A stretch of 50,481 nt of DNA from Flaviramulus sp. GTDB lineage: Bacteria; Bacteroidota; Bacteroidia; Flavobacteriales; Flavobacteriaceae. Position 1 is the stretch's first letter; every line of letters begins with the position of its first letter. The position numbers and the translations under genes were made by a program. The DNA lies in NCBI RefSeq assembly GCF_013001275.1, contig NZ_JABDMV010000136.1:1-50481 (forward strand). The letters are read 5' to 3'. The notes under the pieces are model-generated. The model had not been told where the DNA came from. It saw only the letters and a list, made by a program, of their open reading frames with translations, and searched no databases. Shown here piece after piece: positions 16,468 to 24,075 of this stretch.

Positions 16468-17367
16468 ATGAACAACATCAAGGTTAATTTTAGTATAAAA
16501 GATTTAGAAAACCTAACAGGTATAAAGGCTCACACTATTCGTATTTGGGAAAAGCGATATAATTTATTAAGCCCTGATAGATCTGATACTAATATTAGAA
16601 ATTACAATTTATCAAGTTTTCAGAAGCTTTTAAATATCTCTTTTCTAAATAATAATGGGCTGAAAATTTCAAAAATAGCTCAACTTGATGAAGAACAAAT
16701 TCCAATTAGGGTAAGAGAGATTGCTTCGAGAGCTAAAGTAGAAGATCACGCCATTAATGCATTGAAAATGGCTATGATTAATTTTGACCAAGTATTGTTT
16801 TACAATACCTACAACAATTTGCTTGAGAACAAGACGTTTAGTGAAATTTTTTATTCCGTGTTTCTCCCTCTACTCAATGAGATTGGACTTTTATGGCAAA
16901 CCAACACAATCACTCCTGCACATGAGCATTTTTTATCAGTACATATAAAACAAAAAATACTTTTAAATACAGAACGACTGCAACTTTTGGAGCCAAAACC
17001 GGCTTCAAAAACATTTGTTCTTTTCTTACCTGAAAATGAAATTCATGACATTGGGCTTCTTTTTGTAAACTATCAATTAAGGAGCAAGGGCTACCATACT
17101 ATTTTCCTAGGAGAAAGCGTTCCAATGGATAGTTTAACAGATTTACTTGAGTTTTTTGACGAAGTTACTTTTGTCTCATATTTTACTGTTTATCCGATAG
17201 CACAGGATATTCCAGATTATTTAAAGAAATTCAACAAATTATTGTTAGAAAAGGATAATACAAAGCTATTTATTTTAGGCAAACAGCTTTCTGAGGTTAA
17301 AATTGACAATAAATTTCAAAAAATAACTATTTTCAACTCGATAGAAAATTTAGTTAAAGAGTTATAG
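16468..17367 (+). CDS. MerR-family regulator with B12-binding domain (CarH/LitR type)
   Basis: The start is MNNIKVNFSIK at 16468, because an ATG 24 bp upstream lies inside the promoter. Residues 9-70 form a MerR helix-turn-helix (IKDLENLTGIKAHTIRIWEKRYN). The middle is a four-helix B12-binding cap and the C-terminal part (about 180-299) a cobalamin-binding Rossmann fold. The photoreceptor signature W-x9-E-H is present (Trp 143, Glu 153, His 154), as is ExHxxG (Glu 191, His 193, Gly 196) for the lower axial ligand. In CarH these residues bind adenosylcobalamin, and light breaks the DNA-bound tetramer. Adjacent carotenoid genes make light-regulated pigment control the natural inference. Confidence 0.88.
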   Translation: MNNIKVNFSIKDLENLTGIKAHTIRIWEKRYNLLSPDRSDTNIRNYNLSSFQKLLNISFLNNNGLKISKIAQLDEEQIPIRVREIASRAKVEDHAINALKMAMINFDQVLFYNTYNNLLENKTFSEIFYSVFLPLLNEIGLLWQTNTITPAHEHFLSVHIKQKILLNTERLQLLEPKPASKTFVLFLPENEIHDIGLLFVNYQLRSKGYHTIFLGESVPMDSLTDLLEFFDEVTFVSYFTVYPIAQDIPDYLKKFNKLLLEKDNTKLFILGKQLSEVKIDNKFQKITIFNSIENLVKEL

Positions 17368-17370
17368 ATT

Positions 17371-17402
17371 TTTTGTTTAAGTTTTTATTATATTTGTTAA
17401 AC
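17371..17402 (+). promoter_or_regulatory. crtI promoter box and paired operator-like repeats
   Basis: TTTGTTTAAG (17372-17381) and TTTGTTAAAC (17393-17402) are direct repeats 21 bp apart, two helical turns. The second overlaps the -7 box TATATTTG (17389-17396), placing a bound regulator on the promoter. The unit matches the one at the regulator's own promoter. Confidence 0.5.
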
Positions 17403-17406
17403 ATTT

Positions 17407-18879
17407 ATGAAAAACACAGTAAATATAATAGGCTCAGGCTTTTCTTCTCTAGCCGCATCTTGCTATCTAGCTCAAGCTGGTTACAAGGTTACCATTTTTG
17501 AAAAAAATAGTACGATTGGTGGTCGTGCCAGACAACTTGTTAAAGATGGCTTTACCTTTGATATAGGCCCTACATGGTATTGGATGCCCGATGTTTTTGA
17601 ACGTTTTTTTTCTGATTTTAATAAGAAGCCCTCAGATTATTATGCTTTAGAAAAATTAAATCCCGCTTATAGTGTTTACTTTGGTAAAGACGATTACATA
17701 ACGATTGAAGATACTCTTGAAAAAATAACTATAGCTTTTGAAAAAGAAGAACCTGGAAGCGCAAAAAAGCTAAAGAAGTTCATTAACCAAGCAAAAAACA
17801 ATTATGACATTGCTATTAAGGATTTAGTTTATAATCCTGGAGTGTCTCCACTCGAATTAATTACACCAGCAACAATAAAAAAAATCAATCAATTTTTTAG
17901 CACCATAAAAAAAGATGTTCGCAAAGAATTTAAAAACGATAGATTAGTTAAAATTCTTGAATTTCCAGTATTATTTTTAGGCGCTAAACCTAGCGATACT
18001 CCTTCATTTTATAGCTTCATGAATTATGCTGATTTTGGTTTAGGTACATTTCATCCTAAAAAAGGTATGTATCAAGTCATTCTTGCTATGGAAAATTTAG
18101 CTAAAGAACTTGGAGTTACGATTAAAGTGAATTCACCAATTGAAAAAATAATTGTAAATAACAAGGAAGCAAAAGGGATCGTTTCAAACGGACAAAATTT
18201 CTATTCTGATATTGTAGTAAGTGGTGCTGATTATCATCATACGGAAACACTTTTAGATAAACCATTTAGGCAATATTCTGAAAACTATTGGAAAAAGAAG
18301 ACTTTTGCGCCTTCTTCCCTACTATTTTATGTCGGTTTTAACAAGAAATTAAAAAATGTAAACCATCACACATTATTTTTTGATGTAGATTTTGATGTAC
18401 ATGCAGAGGCTATTTATGATAGTCCGAAATGGCCAGAAAATCCACTTTTTTATGCAAGTTTTCCAAGTATAACAGATGATAATGTTGCGCCAAATGGAAA
18501 AGAAGCTGGTATATTTTTAATTCCGTTAGCTCCAGGTATTGAAGATACTCCAGAGCTAAGAGCAATGTATTTTGATAAAATAATTTCACGTTTTGAAAAT
18601 TTAACGTCGCAAAATGTAAAAAATGATATTATATTTAGGGAAAGTTTTTGCATCAACGACTTTATAAAAGATTACAATTCATATAAAGGAAATGCCTATG
18701 GCATGGCAAATACATTAATGCAAACAGCTTTTTTAAGACCCAAACTGAAAAGTAAAAATGTTCAAAATTTATTTTTTACTGGTCAATTAACTGTTCCTGG
18801 ACCTGGTGTGCCACCATCATTAATTTCTGGAAAGTTAGTAGCTGATTTAATAACAAAACACCATAGCATATTAGTATGA
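17407..18879 (+). CDS. crtI: Phytoene desaturase
   Basis: CrtI is a membrane-associated FAD enzyme that converts phytoene to lycopene by four desaturations. The 490 residues begin with the dinucleotide-binding motif NIIGSGFSSLAASCYLAQAG and FEKNSTIGGRAR, then FDIGPTWYWMPDVFE, and end with the C-terminal FAD motif NLFFTGQLTVPGPGVPPSLI. Length is typical. It is the first structural gene of the pigment operon, with its own promoter, and its stop overlaps the crtB start by 4 bp. Confidence 0.96.
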   Translation: MKNTVNIIGSGFSSLAASCYLAQAGYKVTIFEKNSTIGGRARQLVKDGFTFDIGPTWYWMPDVFERFFSDFNKKPSDYYALEKLNPAYSVYFGKDDYITIEDTLEKITIAFEKEEPGSAKKLKKFINQAKNNYDIAIKDLVYNPGVSPLELITPATIKKINQFFSTIKKDVRKEFKNDRLVKILEFPVLFLGAKPSDTPSFYSFMNYADFGLGTFHPKKGMYQVILAMENLAKELGVTIKVNSPIEKIIVNNKEAKGIVSNGQNFYSDIVVSGADYHHTETLLDKPFRQYSENYWKKKTFAPSSLLFYVGFNKKLKNVNHHTLFFDVDFDVHAEAIYDSPKWPENPLFYASFPSITDDNVAPNGKEAGIFLIPLAPGIEDTPELRAMYFDKIISRFENLTSQNVKNDIIFRESFCINDFIKDYNSYKGNAYGMANTLMQTAFLRPKLKSKNVQNLFFTGQLTVPGPGVPPSLISGKLVADLITKHHSILV

Positions 18880-19715
18880 AGTCATTATTTGATACCGTTT
18901 CTTACAATAGCAGCAAGCTTGTAACAAATACATACAGCACATCCTTTTCATTAGCTACTAAGATGCTATACAAATCAATCAGAAGTGATATTTATAATAT
19001 CTATGGGTTTGTGCGATTTGCGGATGAAATTGTAGATTCTTTTCATGATTTTAATAAAGAAGAACTTTTCAACAGGTTTTCTGATGATTTAGAATTATCA
19101 ATAAAAAATAAAATTAGCCTAAATCCTATTTTAAATTCATTTCAACACACATTTCATAAATATGACTTAGATAAGTCATTAGTAGACGCCTTCATGAAAA
19201 GTATGCGAATGGATTTACATAAAACTGATTATCTTACAGTAGAAGATTATAAAGCTTACATTTATGGTTCTGCGGATGTTGTGGGGCTTATGTGCTTAAA
19301 AGTTTTTGTTAAAGGAGATGATGTTAAATACAATGAACTTAAAGATACCGCCATGGCCTTAGGTTCTGCTTTTCAAAAAGTAAACTTTTTAAGGGACTTA
19401 AAAGCTGACTTTGAGGGGTTGGATAGATCTTATTTTCCAAACACTGATTTGAAAAATTTAGATGAATCGACAAAACGATATATTATCAATGATATTGAAG
19501 GAGATTTTGAAAAAGGCTTAAGTGGTATAAAAAAACTTCCTATAGAAGCTAAATTTGGGGTTTTTATGGCTTACAGATATTACAATCAACTATTAAAAAA
19601 ACTTAAAAAAACACCTGCCTTAAAAATAAAAAATTCAAGAATACGTGTTTCTAATCCGAAGAAAATCGAACTATTAATGCGTAGCTATGTAAAATATCAA
19701 TTAAATTTAATGTAG
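18876..19715 (+). CDS. crtB: Phytoene synthase
   Basis: CrtB condenses two geranylgeranyl diphosphates to phytoene. Both Asp-rich motifs are present: YGFVRFADEIVDSFHD near 44-59 and GSAFQKVNFLRDLKADFEG near 161-179, followed by LDRSYFP. At 279 residues it is the usual size. It is translationally coupled to crtI (ATGA overlap). A squalene-synthase-like function is possible for this superfamily but unlikely given the neighbours. crtE, which makes the substrate, is not in the window. Confidence 0.95.
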   Translation: MKSLFDTVSYNSSKLVTNTYSTSFSLATKMLYKSIRSDIYNIYGFVRFADEIVDSFHDFNKEELFNRFSDDLELSIKNKISLNPILNSFQHTFHKYDLDKSLVDAFMKSMRMDLHKTDYLTVEDYKAYIYGSADVVGLMCLKVFVKGDDVKYNELKDTAMALGSAFQKVNFLRDLKADFEGLDRSYFPNTDLKNLDESTKRYIINDIEGDFEKGLSGIKKLPIEAKFGVFMAYRYYNQLLKKLKKTPALKIKNSRIRVSNPKKIELLMRSYVKYQLNLM

Positions 19716-19722
19716 ATTTTAA

Positions 19723-20175
19723 ATGATGCAAACCTTTTTTTGGATATTAATTTTTATTGCAACTTATTGCTTTATGGAGTTTATGGCGTGGTTTACACAT
19801 AAATACATTATGCATGGCTTTTTGTGGAGTTTACACAAAGATCACCATAAAAAGGATCATGAAAGTTGGTTTGAACGCAACGATGCCTTTTTTATTTTTT
19901 ATGCTGTAGTAAGCATTGGTTTTTTCCTGCTTTGGAAATATACCAGTTTTTGGGAAGGTTTGCCAATTGGATTAGGAATTTTCGCTTATGGCTTATCTTA
20001 TTTTATTGTTCATGACATTTTTATACATCAGCGGTTTAAACTTTTTAGAAATGCCAACAATTGGTATGCAAAAGGCGTTAGACGCGCACACAAAATTCAT
20101 CATAAACATTTAGGAAAAGATGAAGGAGAATGCTTCGGAATGCTATTCGTCCCATTTAAATATTTTAAGAAATAA
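19723..20175 (+). CDS. crtZ: Beta-carotene hydroxylase
   Basis: CrtZ is a di-iron membrane hydroxylase that turns beta-carotene into zeaxanthin. The histidine clusters are complete: HKYIMHGFLWSLHKDHHKKD, HDIFIHQRF and RRAHKIHHKHLGKDEGE, with hydrophobic helices between them. The 150 residues are the short bacterial form. It starts 7 bp after crtB. Confidence 0.95.
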   Translation: MMQTFFWILIFIATYCFMEFMAWFTHKYIMHGFLWSLHKDHHKKDHESWFERNDAFFIFYAVVSIGFFLLWKYTSFWEGLPIGLGIFAYGLSYFIVHDIFIHQRFKLFRNANNWYAKGVRRAHKIHHKHLGKDEGECFGMLFVPFKYFKK

Positions 20176-20178
20176 CAG

Positions 20179-20877
20179 ATGACATATTTATATCTGTTAC
20201 TAAATTTAGGTTCTTTATCTATTCCATTTTTATTTAGTTTTCACCCTAAATTAAAGTTTTACAAGCTCTGGAAGCCTTTATTTATAGGTATTATCATTAG
20301 CATGCTTATTTTTTTACCTTGGGATATTTTTTTTACAAATGCAGGGATTTGGGGATTTAATGAGAACTACTTTTTAGGATTAAAACTCTTTGCTTTACCA
20401 ATAGAAGAATGGCTATTCTTTTTTTGTATTCCATATGCTTGTGTTTTTACACATTATGCATTGCTATATTATTTTCCAAAATTTAAATTAACAAAGTTCG
20501 CTACTAAAATAATTAGTTATATACTTTTTATAACACTAATTCTGCTTTTAAGTTTCAATTACAACAAATGGTATACACTTATCAATTTTTCATTGGCATC
20601 CGTATTAATTATAATTGTTGTCCGTCAAAATATTAATTTATTAAGCCATTTTTATTTAACTTTTTTAATAATGCTTATTCCATTTTTTATTGTGAACGGT
20701 ATTTTAACTGGAAGTTTTATTGAAAATGAGGTGGTTTGGTATAACAATTTGGAAAATTTAAATATTCGAATATTTACAATTCCTATTGAAGATACTATTT
20801 ATGCTTTTACTCTAATTCTATTAAATTTGTATATAATGAGTTTATTTGAAAACAAAAAAAAACACTCAAGTCATTAA
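20179..20877 (+). CDS. Lycopene cyclase, fused CrtYc-CrtYd type
   Basis: This integral membrane protein cyclises lycopene to beta-carotene. It is a fusion of the two small subunits seen separately in some Actinobacteria: the first half has PWDIFFTNAGIWGFN and FALPIEEWLFF, the second half FTIPIEDTIYAF, the duplicated PxE(E/D) motif of the heterodimeric-type cyclases. About seven hydrophobic segments fit 232 residues. It is unrelated to the flavoprotein CrtY/CrtL. It starts 3 bp after crtZ and is the last gene of the operon. Confidence 0.9.
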   Translation: MTYLYLLLNLGSLSIPFLFSFHPKLKFYKLWKPLFIGIIISMLIFLPWDIFFTNAGIWGFNENYFLGLKLFALPIEEWLFFFCIPYACVFTHYALLYYFPKFKLTKFATKIISYILFITLILLLSFNYNKWYTLINFSLASVLIIIVVRQNINLLSHFYLTFLIMLIPFFIVNGILTGSFIENEVVWYNNLENLNIRIFTIPIEDTIYAFTLILLNLYIMSLFENKKKHSSH

Positions 20878-20888
20878 ATTAAATGCAT

Positions 20889-20917
20889 AAAAAAACTCCA
20901 AATAGGAGGTTTTTTAT
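20889..20917 (+). terminator. Terminator of the carotenoid operon
   Basis: CTCC (20896-20899) pairs with GGAG (20905-20908), extended by an A run against a T run with one bulged G. It precedes the end of the convergent DUF5606 gene and may serve both. Confidence 0.7.
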
Positions 20918-20935
20918 TTATATATTTTCTTTTAT

Positions 20936-21367
20936 TTATTCTTCTTCATCCTTAGTTTCAGCAGGTTCATCCTTCGTGTCTAAAGCATCCAACATATTAT
21001 GTTTTTGCAATAAATTGTACCACTGAATTACTTTTTTAATATCACTAGCATATACTCTATCTTCATCATAATCAGGTAACACATCAAAGAAATATTCTTC
21101 TAACTTATCCTTACCGTCTTTTGGTTTTATAGAAGCTTCTTTTCCATTTTCCTTCTTTTTGATACTTTCAAAAACTTGTTTTAGAGGTATCTCTTCAGTT
21201 AAAGTATATATAGCAATTTCACTTAATACACTTACATTGTTCTGAACACTTACAGAAATACGTTTATTATCCAACAATGATTCGGCCACAAAACCACCTC
21301 GTGTTTGTGCTATTAATTTATATAATCCTGGTTTTCCGGATATTGATAATACTTTATCTAAACTCAT
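20936..21367 (-). CDS. DUF5606 family protein
   Basis: The N-terminal part (MSLDKVLSISGKPGLYKLIAQTRGGFVAESLLDNKR) is the signature of DUF5606, found in Bacteroidota and without a known role. The 143-residue protein has a charged middle and an acidic tail rich in Glu and Asp. It follows def and ruvX on the same strand, a neighbourhood I remember as conserved in Flavobacteriaceae. It is cytoplasmic, with no signal or membrane segment. Confidence 0.85.
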   Translation of the reverse strand: MSLDKVLSISGKPGLYKLIAQTRGGFVAESLLDNKRISVSVQNNVSVLSEIAIYTLTEEIPLKQVFESIKKKENGKEASIKPKDGKDKLEEYFFDVLPDYDEDRVYASDIKKVIQWYNLLQKHNMLDALDTKDEPAETKDEEE

Positions 21368-21422
21368 AAATTATTTTTTATTGGGGATCAAATATCAAAT
21401 GTTTATTAGTGGCTCGCAAATA

Positions 21423-22013
21423 TTATCGTCTCTTTTTTTGATCTGGAAAACGCATCCTATAATCAACTTTAATTTTTCCTTTAGAAATATTTATTAGCCT
21501 TCCCTTAATAAGTCGTTTTTTTAAGCTTGAAAGTTTATCCGTGAAGAGTATTCCTTCTATATGATCATATTCATGCTGTATAACCCGTGCAATTAATCCT
21601 TCAAAAACTTCTGTATGCTTTTTAAAACTTTCATCCAAGTATTCAATTGTTATCTTAGGTTTTCTATAAACATCTTCCCTAACATCTGGTATACTTAAAC
21701 AGCCTTCATTAAAAGCCCATTCATCTCCCTCTTGTTTAATTATTTTGGCATTTATAAAAACACGTTTAAACTCTTTTAATTCTAATTGCTCTTCTTCTGT
21801 GAAATCCTCATCTTCTGCAAACGGAGATGTGTCTACTAAAAACAATCTAATTGGCAACCCAATTTGAGGTGCCGCTAAACCAACTCCAAAGGCATTATAC
21901 ATGGTTTCGAACATGTTTTCTAAAAGCTCGTCAAATTTGGGATAATCTTTTGTAATGCTACTTGCCTTTTTCTTTAAAACAGGATCACCGTAAGCGACAA
22001 TAGGTAAAATCAT
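21423..22013 (-). CDS. def: Peptide deformylase
   Basis: Def removes the N-formyl group from nascent proteins. All three metal-site motifs are seen: GVGLAAPQIGLP near 44-55, EGCLSIPDVRED with the Cys ligand, and QHEYDHIEG, a conservative form of HExxH. It begins MILPIVAYGDPVLKKKA and at 196 residues is the usual Bacteroidota length. It lies between ruvX and the DUF5606 gene. Confidence 0.97.
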   Translation of the reverse strand: MILPIVAYGDPVLKKKASSITKDYPKFDELLENMFETMYNAFGVGLAAPQIGLPIRLFLVDTSPFAEDEDFTEEEQLELKEFKRVFINAKIIKQEGDEWAFNEGCLSIPDVREDVYRKPKITIEYLDESFKKHTEVFEGLIARVIQHEYDHIEGILFTDKLSSLKKRLIKGRLINISKGKIKVDYRMRFPDQKKRR

Positions 22014-22095
22014 TATGCAATTTTTATTCCATGCAAAAATACTAACTTAAAATTTATTGATTGTAATTATATCTAAAATATTACTACAAGGCATT

Positions 22096-22509
22096 TTACT
22101 TTAAAGCGTATAAATAACTTTGTAAAATAAGTGTGGCACTTATCTCATCAATCAGCGCTTTATTTTTTCGTTGATTTTTCTTTAGCCCACTATCAATCAT
22201 TGTTTGAAATGCTATTTTGGAAGTAAATCGTTCATCAACTCTTTTAATAGGGATATTTGGAATTCTTTTTTCTAATTTTTTTATAAATGAAACTATGTTT
22301 ACTTCGCTTTCAGAAGCTGTATTATCCATTTGTTTTGGCTCACCTATCAAAAATAATTCGACAGATTCCTTTTTTACATAGTCTTTCAAAAACAAAAGTA
22401 AATTTTTAGTATTAACAGTTGTTAAACCTGAAGCAATAATTTTTAACTCATCAGTTACTGCAATACCTGTTCTTTTTGTTCCAAAGTCTAATGCTAAAAT
22501 TCGAGCCAT
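22096..22509 (-). CDS. ruvX: Putative pre-16S rRNA nuclease / Holliday junction resolvase YqgF
   Basis: YqgF/RuvX has an RNase H-like fold and in E. coli matures the 16S rRNA 5' end. The motifs are LALDFGTKRTGIAVTD, FLIGEPKQMDNT, KRVDERFTSKIA and DEISATLILQSYL, covering the acidic active-site residues. The 137 residues are full length. It is the first gene of the ruvX-def-DUF5606 group. Confidence 0.94.
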   Translation of the reverse strand: MARILALDFGTKRTGIAVTDELKIIASGLTTVNTKNLLLFLKDYVKKESVELFLIGEPKQMDNTASESEVNIVSFIKKLEKRIPNIPIKRVDERFTSKIAFQTMIDSGLKKNQRKNKALIDEISATLILQSYLYALK

Positions 22510-22537
22510 CTAATTCTTTTTATTCAAAAATAGTATA

Positions 22538-22572
22538 TAAAAAAGAAAGACCATCTTTTCAGACAGTCTTTC
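22538..22572 (-). terminator. Terminator of the small exported protein gene
   Basis: On the minus strand GAAAGACTGTCT and AGATGGTCTTTC form a 12 bp stem with two wobble pairs and a GAAA tetraloop, followed by T6. It lies between the small secreted-protein gene and ruvX. Confidence 0.82.
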
Positions 22573-22613
22573 AATGTAATTAAACTTAATTATTAATATT
22601 TGAACATTATCGT

Positions 22614-22931
22614 TTAAGCTTTAACAGCTTTATTAATCTTTGGAAAAACAATACTAATATTACTAACTTTTCTTTCACGGTTTAAGTAAATTCTAATATC
22701 ACTAGTACCACGAGCAATTGATTCTCTTAATTCATTAGCATTAATAAATAATGAATCATTTTCAATTACTGTATTAGTTTCAGTAACATCGTTTAGAGTA
22801 ACAGTTTCAACATCATTAGTTACAGCTATAGTTTCATTATTTTCAACCTCAGCAGTAAACTCTATAGTTTGAGCATTTCCGAAAGAGAAAGAAAGTAATA
22901 AAATTAATAATATGTAAATATTTGTTTTCAT
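22614..22931 (-). CDS. Small exported protein of unknown function
   Basis: The 105-residue product has a signal peptide MKTNIYILLILLLSFSFGNA followed by QTIEF. The mature part is rich in Thr, Val, Asn and Glu, and ends with a strand-like segment (SDIRIYLNRERKVSNISIVFPK). I do not recognise a family. It has its own promoter and terminator, so it is a single-gene unit, and it is likely periplasmic. Confidence 0.7.
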   Translation of the reverse strand: MKTNIYILLILLLSFSFGNAQTIEFTAEVENNETIAVTNDVETVTLNDVTETNTVIENDSLFINANELRESIARGTSDIRIYLNRERKVSNISIVFPKINKAVKA

Positions 22932-22954
22932 CTGTTTATCATTGTTTGATGATT

Positions 22955-22987
22955 CAAATATATATCCACATGTACCTTTACGAGCAA
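22955..22987 (-). promoter_or_regulatory. Promoter of the small exported protein gene
   Basis: On the minus strand TTG (22987-22985), a 22 bp spacer and TATATTTG (22962-22955) match the Bacteroidota promoter, leaving a leader of roughly 20 nt. Confidence 0.6.
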
Positions 22988-23233
22988 AAAATTAGATATA
23001 CGCCTAGTATTTTCGTTTAGTAGTGGAATGGACTATTTTTGTAGATAAACTGTTAAAATGTACAGTGTTATAGACGAAATACAATCAAAATGTATTTCAT
23101 CGAGAATTTAGATACGATCAAGGATAAAAATGATGTTATATGAACTGAAAAACAACACTAAAAGATGTCATTTAACTTGATAAAACTTGATAATATTATG
23201 TGCTTATCATTCCTGTTTTTAAATGTTAGCTAT
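22988..23233. other. Intergenic region with a possible small transcript
   Basis: No gene is evident. On the plus strand TATTTTTG (23034-23041) looks like a -7 box. Downstream GAAATACA (23076-23083) pairs with TGTATTTC (23091-23098) across a 7-base loop. A 17-codon frame starts at 23058 but has no supporting feature. ACTTGATAA occurs twice in tandem near 23175-23192. Confidence 0.4.
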
Positions 23234-23241
23234 TATATTTG
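23234..23241 (+). promoter_or_regulatory. -7 box of dapD
   Basis: TATATTTG fits TAnnTTTG and lies 18 bp before the dapD ATG at 23260. It overlaps an upstream in-frame ATG at 23239, ruling that start out. No clear -33 TTG is visible. Confidence 0.55.
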
Positions 23242-23259
23242 CTGAAAATAATTAGGATA

Positions 23260-24075
23260 ATGACGGAATTAAAACAAATTATAGAAAAAGCTTGGGATAA
23301 CAGAGAACTATTAAAGGATAATAATACTATTTCTGCTATAAGAACAGTAATAGATTTACTTGATAAAGGCGAATTAAGAGTTGCAGAACCTGTTTCAGGT
23401 GGATGGCAAGTTAACGAATGGGTTAAAAAAGCCGTTGTTTTATATTTTCCAATCCAAAAAATGGAAACGATTGAATGTGGGCCTCTGGAATTTCATGATA
23501 AAATACCCTTAAAACGAGGTTATGCAGAAAAAGGAATTCGAGTAGTTCCACATGCGGTAGCAAGGCATGGTGCATATATTTCTGCTGGAACTATATTAAT
23601 GCCAAGTTACGTAAATATAGGTGCTTATGTGGACGAAGGCACTATGGTAGATACGTGGGCTACGGTAGGAAGCTGCGCACAAATTGGTAAAAATGTACAT
23701 CTATCAGGAGGTGTTGGTATTGGTGGTGTATTAGAACCTTTGCAAGCTGCTCCCGTAATTATTGAGGATAATGCTTTTATTGGAAGTAGATGCATTGTAG
23801 TTGAAGGTGTTCGTGTTGAAACTGAAGCTGTGCTTGGGGCTGGTGTAACCTTAACAATGTCCACAAAAATTATTGACGTAACTGGTGAAAAACCGGTTGA
23901 ATCTAAAGGAGTGGTTCCGGCTAGATCTGTTGTGATTCCTGGAAGTTATGCTAAAGAGTTTCCCTCAGGGACTTTTAATGTGCCTTGTGCTTTAATTATA
24001 GGAAAGCGTAAAGAAAGTACTAATAAAAAAACATCGCTGAACGATGCGCTTCGTGAGCATGATGTAGCCGTTTAA
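23260..24075 (+). CDS. dapD: Tetrahydrodipicolinate N-succinyltransferase
   Basis: DapD adds succinyl to tetrahydrodipicolinate in the succinylase branch of diaminopimelate/lysine synthesis. The start MTELKQIIEKAWDNR, preceded by AGGATA, gives 271 residues, close to the E. coli length. An N-terminal helical domain precedes a left-handed beta helix of hexapeptide repeats (about 105-240; GAYVDEGTMVDTWATVGSCAQ split by conserved Gly/Val, then VHLSGGVGIGGVLEP). The neighbouring GT9 gene starts immediately after its stop. lysA, a later enzyme of the same pathway, lies at the right end of the window. Confidence 0.96.
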   Translation: MTELKQIIEKAWDNRELLKDNNTISAIRTVIDLLDKGELRVAEPVSGGWQVNEWVKKAVVLYFPIQKMETIECGPLEFHDKIPLKRGYAEKGIRVVPHAVARHGAYISAGTILMPSYVNIGAYVDEGTMVDTWATVGSCAQIGKNVHLSGGVGIGGVLEPLQAAPVIIEDNAFIGSRCIVVEGVRVETEAVLGAGVTLTMSTKIIDVTGEKPVESKGVVPARSVVIPGSYAKEFPSGTFNVPCALIIGKRKESTNKKTSLNDALREHDVAV

